Assembly: GCA_013400975.1 (NCBI GenBank)
Contig: WBMZ01010868.1
Coordinates: 154,904 to 218,903 of the forward strand
Source of the DNA: Atrichornis clamosus
Lineage: Eukaryota; Chordata; Aves; Passeriformes; Menuridae
DNA length: 64,000 nucleotides
Direction: 5' to 3'
Shown: positions 1-11,700 of the stretch, in pieces
Numbering within the stretch: the stretch's first letter is position 1
How the letters are laid out: each line of letters opens with the position of its first letter
Translations under genes and position numbers: made by a program
The notes under the pieces: model-generated
Database searches by the model: none
What the model was told of the DNA's origin: nothing
What the model saw: the letters and a program-made list of their open reading frames with translations, nothing else

Positions 1-1003
1 ACATGCAAAGCAAGTTTGATCTCAAGATCTTCAGGAAAAGCAGGATAGTCCTGGGTTTGGTCCCATGTACTCTAAGCACAATGAAATTGCAGCAATATAA
101 ATCCACAGAGAGCAAAGTTAGAAGGAAACTCAGGTAATAAAGGTCATATCAAATGAAATGCTGACCTTCACGGAATTTTTGCGCAAAGAAAAAATTGTAA
201 TCCCTTTCAAAAGAAAATGTAAGGCATAATCTAACCCACATGCTCTCCCAAATCAAAGGTCAATAAAATTAAATGTACCTTTTTATATTGCCCAAGACCC
301 CGGAATATACTAGATCTGTTGAAGTGTCTAATACTAGCTAGAATCAAGAACAGCAGAAGGTAAATTTGGATGAAAAGTCTCTTCTGAAAGTCACTGGATA
401 ATGGCTTCCTTCAACAGTATTAAAATATAGGGAGAAGAAGCTTTTAATTCAATGCACCAGTAAAGAGTTTCAATGAAATTTAATTCCAGGGGGAAAAATA
501 AACAAGCACATCTCTGCTCAGCACAGAAAGCAACAGTCTTTGTAATGGAGCAGAAGGACCCACCCTTTTCTCTCTTTTTTAGAAATAAAACTCTGTAAAC
601 ACTATGCATATTAGCAATCTGAACCCTTTTGATGCTGTGATTGACTTGGTCAAATAATAAAAACAAAGTCACTGCCCTGCATAGTTCAGACTAGGTTACA
701 ACCCACTTAGACTTGGCTTCACAGCAAACCAGGAACAGGGCATGGTTGTTTAATGATGGGCATGTTTTGAATTTGAGGAATTTAGCTTTTTATTTTAAAT
801 TACAAAAATTATCTTCCTACATCTGTATTTGAATCCATAAATGGTTCCTAATAGAATAAATGTTGATTAAATCATCAAACAAAACTCTCTGGTCCCGGTA
901 GCAGCAAGACACCAGTTGTTTCTGTTTGTCAAGTGCAAAAGTTGGCAAGTTTTGAGTTAACATTTAGCTACCTGGCCAGGTTATCTTTTTCAGCAGCAAG
1001 AGT
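1..1003. other. AT-rich noncoding sequence, nothing recognised
   Basis: I see no gene, RNA or repeat family here. The only open frame of note runs on the minus strand at 391-672. It is hydrophobic and patternless and matches no family I recognise. The right edge abuts the tRNA-like head of the SINE at 1004. Confidence 0.6.
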
Positions 1004-1141
1004 ACAGGCACAGCTCAGTTGTTTAGAGCCTGGTGTTAACACTGTCAAGGTCAGGGTTTGATCCCTGTATGGGCCATTCAGTTAAGGCCTGGACTGGATG
1101 ATCCTTGTGGGTCCCTTCCCACTCAGAATATTCCGTGATTC
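1004..1141 (+). mobile_element. TguSINE1-like SINE: tRNA-Ile-like head fused to a CR1-type 3' tail
   Basis: A short non-autonomous retroposon, expected to be transcribed by RNA polymerase III and mobilised by CR1 LINE proteins. The head (about 1004-1077) follows a tRNA-Ile(AAU) outline: an A-box-like block at 1011-1029 (CAGCTCAGTTGTTTAGAGC), an anticodon-arm remnant GGTGTTAACAC, and a B-box-like block at 1055-1065 (GGTTTGATCCC), followed by TATGGGCCA as in the tRNA 3' acceptor stem. The tail (about 1086-1141) has the CR1 3' end pattern GGATGATCCTTGTGGGTCCC and finishes in ATTCCGTGATTC, a variant of the CR1 terminal octamer repeat. The mutated B box and altered anticodon loop show it is a fossil copy, not a working tRNA gene. 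From family knowledge, tRNA-Ile plus CR1-tail SINEs of this kind are typical of oscine birds. Both edges are approximate within a few bases; I did not find target-site duplications. Confidence 0.85.
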
Positions 1142-4100
1142 AAATGTGGAGTCAGCAGGAGTGTTCCTACCCACAGTACACAGAAGGAAAGGAACCTCTG
1201 CCTTTCAATTAATTATTTAAATTACTTGATGCAACCCTTATGCTCACAATCTGTAGCAACACTGAGAAACATAAGTGATCCAAAACCTCCAAGGACCTTA
1301 ATCATTACAGAATACGCAGGGGGAACTTGTTGACTACAGCAGCAGTAAATCTGCTGGCACTTTTGGAAACAAACAGCTCTGTGTAAAATCCATCTGGGGC
1401 TAGCTTCCCCTTCTCTTGGTCTCCAAACACTGACAGCAGACCATCCTCACCTCCACCCACCAGGTGATGAGCAGGTAAATCCTGTAGATAATCATGTGAA
1501 GCACACAGGTAGGTGTTTTCCCTCCTGAGAAAAGCACAAAGCAATTCTCCTGCTGCTGTCACTGAGAGAAAGGCTTCCCCCAGAAACAACCTGTGTGGTT
1601 CTTCACAGTGTTTTTACTGCTGGACAGCAACCATGGATTTTCCATGGAAATAGTTACCCTCTCCAAAAGTACAATTCTTCACTATTAAAATCCACAAGCA
1701 ATAATGGGCTGGTGATTTTAAAGCTTTTCTGTTTCCCCACCAGAATGTGATTTTCTCATTAATTTTTAGTCAAATTCCAACAAATCATTCCCATCCATCA
1801 GAGGAGGATGTGCTGCAGCAGTCTGAGACTTCACAAGACTCCAGTCACCAGTGAGACATCCCTGGAGTCTTGACCTTGTGTGCAGACTCTGTCTTCCTGC
1901 TGCAGTGCTGCTCAAAATATCCTTCAAGATCAGTACCTATGAGTTTTACAGCATGCAAACTTCAAAACATTTCTCTGAATTTTAAGGGACAAGAGTAGTA
2001 CATTAAAAATCAAGAGGCTAAAAGACAAGACTATAAAAAAGAGATAAACTATTTTCCTATATTTTTTTGGATTAAGTGTACGGGAGTTTTTATGAAGCTA
2101 GTGAAAATCTTCTAGATGAACCTTTAGGGCACATCAACTTAGAATTATTTTCTTTCTGCTCCCTCCTCACCCACACTGCACAAAAACAATGCTGAAAATA
2201 GTTGCCAGCAATGTAATCGAGTCTGTGAAAGGCACCATAAAGGCTTCTGTGCCTTCTGTGCCTCAAGGCACATCACTTCTGCTCCTTCTTGTATTTTGCC
2301 ATGTATTTAATTTAACTCGGCAGTAACCTTTATCACATGAAACCAAGATGGCAAGACAGCAGACTTGATGTGTGTGCTGAGTCTGGACTGCCTTGCTGTG
2401 AACCCCTGGGAGAAGTGGCATGTGGACATTCCCTGACTTTGAAGTGGGAGAGTCCATGGTACCTGTCCCCCTGCTTCCTCCCTGTGGGAAGTTTTGCACC
2501 ACGTCTTTTCCATGTAGCAGCCCACAGCAAAAAAGCCAGGATAGCAAACCCCTGCAGAAGCTTGCCCTAAATGACGTGCAGCTGAGGACAGCAGTGAGTA
2601 TCTCACTAGCACAGGTACAGGAACTCGATTCTTACCCTAATACTTATGCTTTCAAGATATTATAAAGCATGGGCAATCAAAACAAAAACAAAGCTAAAAA
2701 TCACACAGCCAAAACCTTGCATTAACATTATAACTACAGAGCAGTCTACCCTTCACTTTGTTCTATGCAGTATTTCACCCCTGATATTATGTTTGCCAGA
2801 AAAACTTTCAAAATGGAAAACAGTATCATTTGTGTTTGGGTGATATCCAGCACTGTGAGACCTTGCTGGTTGGAAGGTACAGAAGCAGCACTGTTAAATA
2901 TATTCAAGACAACAAAATATCTTCTTCTTTGCAAAAACAATGAGGAAAAACTCTAAGATAAGGGGCTGAAGACTCGGAATAGATAAAAATTGTAAGAATT
3001 ACTATATATATCTAATTAGCAGAATGCACAGAAACACTGATCCACTGATACTGTACGAGAGAGTGAGAACCTTCTGTGTTTGGGTGAGAATGCCCTGAAT
3101 TGGCACACCTGGAGGGCAGGGTAGGAGACCAGTGCCATCCCACTGGCACTGGTGTGTTCCCAGTGACACCTGAGCCTGGCCTGTGGATTGTGTGGGCGGG
3201 CAGGCAGGGGGTGCAGGCAAACACACCCTTACCTGGCCCCTTCTCCTGCTTCGTGCAAGAGCAGGGACCAGGGTCCTCCCCCACTCCAGAGGGAGGATGT
3301 GCAGAGCTGGGAAGGCAGCATTGTCTTCCTCACTTCCCAATGGTTTCATCTGCATTGGTCAGCAGGCAAACACTCAGAAAAGTGTCTCAGCTCAATGTGC
3401 AGCTCTGCAGCATCAATCTCAAATTACAAAGCATTTGTAATGCAGGACCACAGAAGTTGATGCAAAACCAACTCAGTCCTGTAGCTGCAGAGAAGAAGAA
3501 ACTCTGGCAATAATGGAAACACACCATCAGTATTATTGTCAGAAAATGTCTGTAGTTACTACACTGGCAATTTTTCCAAGTGGGTTGGCTTAGAGACAGG
3601 TCTCTTGCACTGATTACTAAATTATTTTCTTTACAAAGGCCTAAGTGGCTCTGTTTTCCAGATGAATAGCCTGAAGCCACTTGGTTCAGAGCTTCAGTCC
3701 CCCGAGATTCATCTTGGACAGTAAAGAAATGAGACAGATGAACACCAAACTACTCTGTGTACAAACCCAGCAGTGGCCTGGCTGACAAGAACATTTTGGG
3801 TAAAGTACCTCTGACTTTAAAATAAAGACAGGGGTGAACAGAGGTTAGTTAAAAGTTAAAAGAAGTCAGAAGCAGTATTTGCTAACAAAGCATTTTAAAC
3901 CAAACAAACCTTCCTAAAGAGATTCTTGGGTTCAACACATCTCACCTCATCTGGGAGAGCTGCCTTGCCAGATAAATTAAGAGCAGTGGACTGGCACTGG
4001 CACTTTCCCAACCCAGCCACTGCCAGACTTCTTGACTGCCCTGTCCCCCTTGCCTGGCCCCAAGGAGCAGTATTGCTTTATTTGAACACGCAGTAATACA

Positions 4101-7100
4101 TCTGCCCAGCATTTGCTGACCAATACTTACTTTTTTCTTGAAAGAGAGCACCTGTGCTCAGGGAGGGAAGCTCTCTGCAGCCACTTGCACATCTGGTGCG
4201 TGGTGATGCAGCGCTGCTGGCAGGGACTGGAGCAGGGAGAGGCCGTGGGGGAGCAGGGGGAGTATCTCACGCTCACGCAGAACCACCTAGATGCAGGTTT
4301 CCATCAGCCTTTGCTGGCATGGAAAAGGGTCCAGGCAGCACAGCAGGAAACAGTGAAGTTCAGCCCCCCGGTAGCTGCTCCAAAGAAGGTCTGAGACCTG
4401 TGTACGGTGATGAGCTGGGCAGGTTTGCTGTGCCTGTGGCTCAGGGCCCTCCTAGCAGGTCTTCAGTGGGCTCTTCTCAAAGCACTCTGAACCTGTGGAT
4501 GGCACCGAGCTGAACTGCTCACTGGGGAGGAGGCCCACATATGCCAGGGAGACCTTTGCGGGAGAGAGATGGAGAGAGAGAGGTGAATGCAGAACAGTGT
4601 TCATCCTTGAAGTTTAAATGTCTGTGGCTTTTACACAGTACGTTTGAAACACCCCAATTAAATTAGTCCACTAGATAAAATCCTATTAATTGGACAGCTT
4701 GATCAGCTGTGGCTTACCCAGAATTTGTTCTGGTCTTAGTATTTTATCATTAAACATATTTCTGAGTAATTCAAACCTCACAACATCAAGGAAAATTGCC
4801 CATAATTAACATCTTCAATTGCAAGCAGCTTTCATCACACAAACACCAGCAGGAGCTCATACCACTCTGCTTTACTAGTTTATCTAATCTGGTTTATAGC
4901 CGAGTTTCTTCTCTGGGTTCCACTGATGCAAACTCGCACTGATTTGAATGGCTCCTCTGCAAACACAAGAAGCCAGCTCCCTACAGAAAGGTTTACTCTG
5001 ACACCAAAGCTTTTCAGCAATCAGACCCCTAAGCATTAACTTTGTTAATTACAGTAGCATATCTGAAGAATTAGCAGAAGGGGATATATTGGCATATTTC
5101 TGTGCAAGAGAGAGAATTTATACCTTCTGCAGTCACCAGTGGACTGTCAAAGCCAGTATAGCATGACACATGATGTTGCAGCACCCCTGGGCTAGAAAAG
5201 CAAGTAATATGAGTCATTCAAAAAGCAGAAACAAATTCAAAAGGTCATTAAAAACCTACTAAACCTCACAAAATTAAATAAATGCATTAATCAATTAAAA
5301 CCTTTATGAAACAGCCTAATTGAATTTTGCTGTAGTAGTGCCACATGGCTGTGGAAGCCGCCCTTCAGTAATCCAACCAAAAGTTGGCATGTTTTCATCC
5401 CTGCTTATTCTCCTTGATTATGTGATATATCAGAAGAAAATGAAAAACAGGGTGGAAGGATTCAGGAAAAGTAAATACTAGTATTTAAATTTCATTGTGT
5501 TCTTTTCATTTATGAATCTTAAACTCATTTACCCAAGACAGTGGATAGCACCCTTCTGCAAGAGTGAATTGTAGCCAAGAACCACTACACCCCTCATGGA
5601 ACACAGCTTGACTGGCAAGGGGAGTCAGTCCAGCACAAAGGGAGCCCAGGCCAGGGAAAAGCCTGATAGTTTGAGGAACTGAACAGCTCTTGCTCCGAAA
5701 CATCACTACCGCACAGCTTAAGAAAATAAAATGGCAAAACTCCAAGGTGCACCCTACACACTCACACAGACCCCAGAGCCTCAAGCAGCTTCAATGTGCA
5801 GGAATCCAAGAAAGCTTGAAATCTCTTCCCAAGAGCTTCCTGTGATATCTAGCACAGTACAGAAGTGCTAAATGAGTGAGGGAAGGAGCAGAAAAAGCAG
5901 CAGCAGCACAAGGAAGGCCACAAGCAGATGCATGTTGGATGCAGCACAGTGTGTGCACCACCAAACCAGCCCCAAAGCAGGATCAGCACAGAAACAAGAG
6001 CCTAGTGGAGGCACTGACATCTATAAGCATGGAAAACAAGGAAAATTACTGGCTGTAACCTATCTCAGCTAACCCAGAGACCTACTGTCGTATCAATATC
6101 CCAAATATCAGCCCATCAGTGCTCTTCAAAGAGGAGAGGAAGTCAAGTGGGAGACACAGAAGACTTGCACCATGTGTTCTTGTGTAAGAAGATCCTGTGA
6201 TGGACCAGCCAATGCATGTTCTTGGTTCTGCATCATTGTCTGTTTTACAACAAAAGTGACTTGAACTGGTAACTCTCTCTTACCAGGCCAGCCAACAAAC
6301 ATGATGCAATTTAAACTGCACAGAGATCAGAAACCCCAGTGAAGACTTCACCATGCTACTGTTTGAGGCCCAAGGCACTCACCTTGGTGACCATCTCAGA
6401 TGGGACAGCTGCCAAGATGAGCCTACGGACAGAGGACAAACTGCAGCTGCTCTGAGGCTTAGACAAGTGACAAGCCCCCAGCCTGACACACCAGCACTGC
6501 ACAATGCCTCCTCCTCCATCTTTTATAAAATGACCTCTCAGGAAAGCAATTTCCAAAGTGACTAGTGTTGCTGGTGACACACAGCTCAGGGAAACAGAGA
6601 ATTTACAGTGATTAGAATAGATGAGATTTAGGGACTAACAAGACAGACGAAGCATGAAGCAGGGAATGGAATGTAATGAGGCTAAGAAAAATTAACCACA
6701 TGCTCTATTCCAAACCAAAGAGCAGTGTACAATTAGACAGGAAACATAATCTAAAACAATTCACATAACATTTCATAGCATTATAAATAAAAAGCAGAAA
6801 AGGTCTTGCAACTCGTATGGACTTCATAATACAGAATAAAAACCGAGGGAAGACTGCAAGGCAAGTTGAGAAGCACTGCTGAAACATCTCTATGAAACAC
6901 ACAAGGAGCCTGTCAATCTCAGGAGCACTTGAAAACTGTGAGACACTGCCAAACAGTCTTCCAGAAGTCTTCAAACTCAGTCCTGAAAGATTTCATAGAT
7001 ATCGGGCTATTTGGGCAACATGAGCACTTTTGCAAAATTAAACCTACAAGTTTAATTAAGTCATCCTAAAGCTTGTGGACTCTGACCACCTTTAGGCATA

Positions 7101-8738
7101 TGACAGATAAATGCAATAGAGAAGGTGTTTCTCAAAATGAAAACGTATAGCAGGGAATAAAACTGGGTTAGAGGAGAACAGGAATGAGAAGCCAAGAGTT
7201 TGAACTGGTCCCTGAATCAGCCTTGATGGTCTGAGCTGAGCCATACTGGGGAAAATGCTGTGCCAAAGGATGTGCTGGGTCACCAAAGTGATACTGCTGG
7301 GGGGAATATTTTAATGCAAATAACTTTTTATGGATAGGAATACCCTTAAAATTGTAAAAATTTTCTTTGTGTGTGGCTTATATATCCACTCTGAAAACAT
7401 TTACATACATGCTTTATAAGTGTTCACTAATTAAAATCAACCGGGATAGTCATGTGCTTCAATTTAACGTATTTAGCATTATACAAATCAAGTGGGTGGG
7501 CATGTTGGTATGCTTTTATCTGTCTCTGGTTCACTGTGTATTTTTTGCAGTTGCACTTAAGACAAAAGAAAGAACTGCAACTACCAGAAAGAAAAGAGAC
7601 CATGCAAGGTTTCAAAATAAGTAACAAAATTTTCTAACTATCCCTTCTACTGGAGAGCACTCATTTTTAAAGGCCCTTTGTATATACATTATTAAAGTAT
7701 TTCCTCAAACACAGCAACTTATTAGCTGTATACCTGACTAGTTTCTTGACTGGGCTCAGAAGTAAAATTATCATTCAGATGTTAGCAGTTTTGCTGTTCA
7801 ATGTCTAATCCATTTTGGAAGCTTAAACAAATTCAATAAATATTTAAATTAAATATAATCTGCACTTGCTTAGTGATTTTAATTAAGAATTAAGTTGCTG
7901 TTCCCTTGAAAAGTGTAAATGTTTAAAGTCAGTGCAAAAGCAGAATAATGTTAGAGCATTTAAGATGTTGTACCATTATTAATATATTTTTCAGTATATT
8001 GCAGGCTGAGTTTAGCACTGTAGTTGATGCTGCTATACAACTATTCAGAATTATCTTTCAAAAAACAAAAAAATACAAATAATTTGGAAACTCTACTATG
8101 AACAGTTGTGACTGAGGCACAGGAGAGTGTTTCACTCATTTTTTCCCCCATTTTCTTTTCTAAGTCCAATTTCTTCAGGACTCCCTTCCACAGGCAAAAC
8201 TGAGCCCACTGGGTGTGGCAAAGGAGCCTCACACAGATTTATATGGCTTCAGGAAGAAAAGCCACCTATGCTGATTCACACTATTCTTTCCAAACAAGAA
8301 CGCTACAGTCCTATTTAAGACAATTTATTTATTGCGTGAGGGTCATGATATTTGCATCCTACCCTTGTCTCCCCCCACACCAAATAAATCCAAGAAGACC
8401 AAAAGGTATCCCACCCACCTCAGAGAATGTCCCCAGCACATGGAACCCGTTCCAAGGATGCCCATTTTGGAGCATCCTCCCCAAGCTGTGTGTGAATGCA
8501 GGAGGTAGGAATGTTTATGGATACCGAACTGGGCTTTTCCCAGGAGCACTGAGAGCTGAGAATGGCTTTCAGTCTTCCTTTAAATAGCTTCATGGCATGT
8601 AAGAAAGTAATAATAAGATAGCTCTATATCTCTGAAGGCCTTATTTAAACCCTCTAATTCATAACTAACAGCCACTTGCTGATCTATAAATAAAGACCCC
8701 ACCACAAAACCCCAACTCCACACCCCACAAAAGAGCAC
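1142..8738. other. Noncoding sequence, no recognised gene
   Basis: Mostly AT-rich sequence with GC-richer patches at about 3090-3500 and 4150-4600. Those patches carry overlapping open frames on both strands (for example 3100-3513 plus and 3002-3355 minus), but none resembles a known protein. A minus-strand CCAG|GTAAGG donor-like site lies at about 3229-3236, and an ATGAG|GTGAGA site near 3942, both without a convincing partner exon. A short AG-rich run (GAGAGAGATGGAGAGAGAGA) lies at about 4562-4582. A small inverted repeat (TGTGCCT, CA, AGGCACA) lies near 2257-2272. Nothing else is supported. Confidence 0.55.
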
Positions 8739-8754
8739 CACACACACACACACA
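8739..8754. repeat. (CA)8 microsatellite
   Basis: Eight perfect CA units. The flanks are AC-rich (CACCCCACAAAAGAGCACC on the left). Short perfect dinucleotide tracts like this are often polymorphic. Confidence 0.9.
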
Positions 8755-11700
8755 ATCACAAGAGGGCAGAAGAATGACTCTCATCTTGATCTTTTGATGA
8801 GAAAGAGCATAGTTTTGACACAAAACTACATTTTCACCAGGGGACACTAAACAACTCAGAGTAGCACAGAGCAAGAGAGGATTTTCAAACTGCCACCCAT
8901 CTAACTCCAATCTGTTACACCAAGTCAGCTGGTGACATCCAAAGCCCCAAGGTATGAGCATATTGCTCTTATACTGCTGAAGAGTCAGCATAGGCAATTT
9001 TGGATACATAGGTATTTTAGAACACTCTTACAAAAGAAAATAGAATAGAGCAAAGCAAAGAGTGCATAATTAAGCTTTTTCACAGCCAGAAAAAGCCAGA
9101 AATAACGTTTTCCACCACACTAGAATTTTCATTCCATGGAAGTTTGGCACTGGGTGCCAAACAGGGTCTCTGTCACCAAGGTAGGGTACAGGAAACACAT
9201 TAAACCCACAGCAATTCTTCATGGCTTCAGCTTTGCCCTCTGTCATCCTCCTTTTTCCTGCAGTCCTTTGCACAGAGAATGAGACATATGCCAGTGTCAT
9301 CTTTCACTCTGTCCCTCAGACATCTCTCTTCTGACATAATTTCCAATTAGCATTCCTGTTTTACATCCAGTGTATCACTCATAATAATTTTAGTGCAGTC
9401 AAACAGTTCCTCCCCAAACGAGAGGAAGGTTAATGATGCTTCCTGTTACTGTTACTATATGCTTTGCATAAGAAAGGGAGAGGATTTCTTAAATAACAGG
9501 AGAAAACAATCCTCTCCTGTAATGCCTCAGAGCAGAAAATATTAGAGGGAACACTATGCAAACTAGAAGTATGATCTAAATAGGAGTTTGACCTAGGAGC
9601 CACTGACTGCAGACAAAATATTTCCAGTTAGGTGACTGTTGCTAATCTCATTTTATAATTCTGGTTACCAGTTAAATCTTTGCCCAAAGAAAAAGACTAA
9701 TTCTGATTGCCTGGTAACAGTTACCACTGCTTGTGGCATTACAGTAACTTCAAATTTTTTTTGATGCTAATAGCACACTATGGTTCGCAACCACACTTTT
9801 CCCTATTTTTTACATTTCTTATTGTTTAGATAATTAATTTTACATCCAATTTGTGTCAAACTGCTTTTGAATCAAAGCTGGAATTCAACTCACAATGCAG
9901 AAAAAAATATTTTAATAGGTGCACTGGCTACAAAAGAAACCACTGAACTTGCATTTAAACAAGAGTCATCACATGAAGAAAATAATCTACATAATTAGTG
10001 ACTTGAGCCAATTCTGGCTAGTCATAATATGATCAAAAGATTAGAAGAGACCTCGCCTCACCTACACCTTTACCTAAGAAAGGACTGATGATAGCTGCTG
10101 CTTTTACAAACTAAAGTTGTTTGCAATTAAGCACAATTCATATCTTTAGCCAGAGAATTCCCTGGGTTGAACCTTTCTTTACATGTTAATAGGAAACATC
10201 TTAGGTTTAAATATTTAGTTTATGCAACTTGAGACATTATAAAGGCTGTAAATCTTAATTTAGAAATTATGCAATGTCATTTTAATTCTGAAGGGGTATA
10301 TTTCAAATATTTTGATTTCAAATAGACATACAAGGTTTAATTTAAAAAGACAAAACCAACCCAAACAAACAAAACCACCAACAAGCTCCCCACCCGCGCA
10401 AGACTTCGTATCCCCCGGAGATGGAACTGGTTTGAAGGATGCCATCAACAAGAACGAGCAGAGGGCAGCTTCAGAAACTTAATGCTCAACAGAACTAAGC
10501 AGATGGGACAGGAAATGCAGTCCAGCACCCCCACGCAACCAGTTCACAGGAGCAAAGGGGTCTTACCCAAAATAGGAGACAGCGTCTGGGCTGAGCAGGA
10601 TGTCAGGTACATCATCTCAGCTCATCACAAGGCTCAAACACCCACTCCTTCAGTCTCTGTTTCTCAATGGATCCCACTGACCCACTTGCCGAAGTGGAAA
10701 GCTCTCTGTGTGCTGCTTGCGCTGGTGATTTCAACATGCCAGTTTTACCCAGCATCACAAACATAAGCCGTGCTGGTCCCAGGAGGGTCCAGATGCTCAG
10801 CAAGATTCATCCCCACACCAGGTTGTCTTCCCACCCAGCAAAGCACTGCCCCTGCTCGGGACTGAGCTTGCCAAACCCCCACACACCCTCTGGCAGGCCC
10901 ACACGCCCAGCTGAGCCCAGACCTGCAACAAAGATGGTCTGAGACCTCAGTTCCCCAAGGCCATGGCCATGGGGCAGGCACCTGCAGTTCTGCAAAGTCT
11001 GGCTTAAGCTTTGGCTTTAGTTCAAACAGGAATCACTTCAGGGAAGCCCTTAAAGATCCCTCTTGCCTTTATGAACACTTAAAGCACAAATCACTAGCGT
11101 TTTGTCTCAGGGCCAGGCTTTGTACTTACTTTGTGTTACCATGAACAACTGCCAAAAGGCAAGGGAGAGGAACTGGGGTCCATTAGCCAGACTTTAGTTT
11201 TTCATGATCTTCCCAGAAGTCACTGCCCATGCTGTTCTGATGCATCTGTGCAGTTCTCATCCAAGTCACTGAAAGCCCACGCTGCAACCCTGGGGTATCC
11301 ACAGCTTTTAATCCTGGGTGACAGCAGTACAGCCAGCAAAAAGAGAGCTGATCCTCCACAAAGTATCACTGGGAAGAGTGAATTCCATTCCATTAGCTTG
11401 CTGTCTTCACAGAATAACATGCACTGGCCAAGCTACAGACATCATATAAGGTACTGATTCTGACTGTAAACAAAATGAAGGAAGTGGCATTTCTATCAGC
11501 AGGAAACATTTGGGTCAAAGTTAACACAACTGTTTAGGAATGATCGAGTGTATTTACTCAAGAGGTCATAGTCACAAGTGTAATTTTGTCACCTAAAATT
11601 TACTGAGCCACTCCTGTTTAAAGGGGTGTGCTTACTTCTGTCCCTTCAGGTGGGACTCACCAAAATAATCTGCTGAGTGCTCACAGAGAGGGGAAGAAAC

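Noticed and set aside
1004..1077. Possible functional tRNA-Ile gene
   Set aside because: The B box is mutated (TTTGATCCC instead of TTCGATCC), the anticodon arm is altered and the head runs into a CR1-type tail, so it is a SINE head.
3002..3513. Overlapping open frames on both strands, about 3.0-3.5 kb
   Set aside because: GC-richer patch with low stop density; low-complexity Pro/Gly/Gln-rich readings on both strands and no recognisable domain.
4113..4513. Gly/Ala/Arg-rich plus-strand frames
   Set aside because: Composition-driven; two frames are open at once and neither resembles a known protein. No CpG-island-like density that would suggest a first exon.
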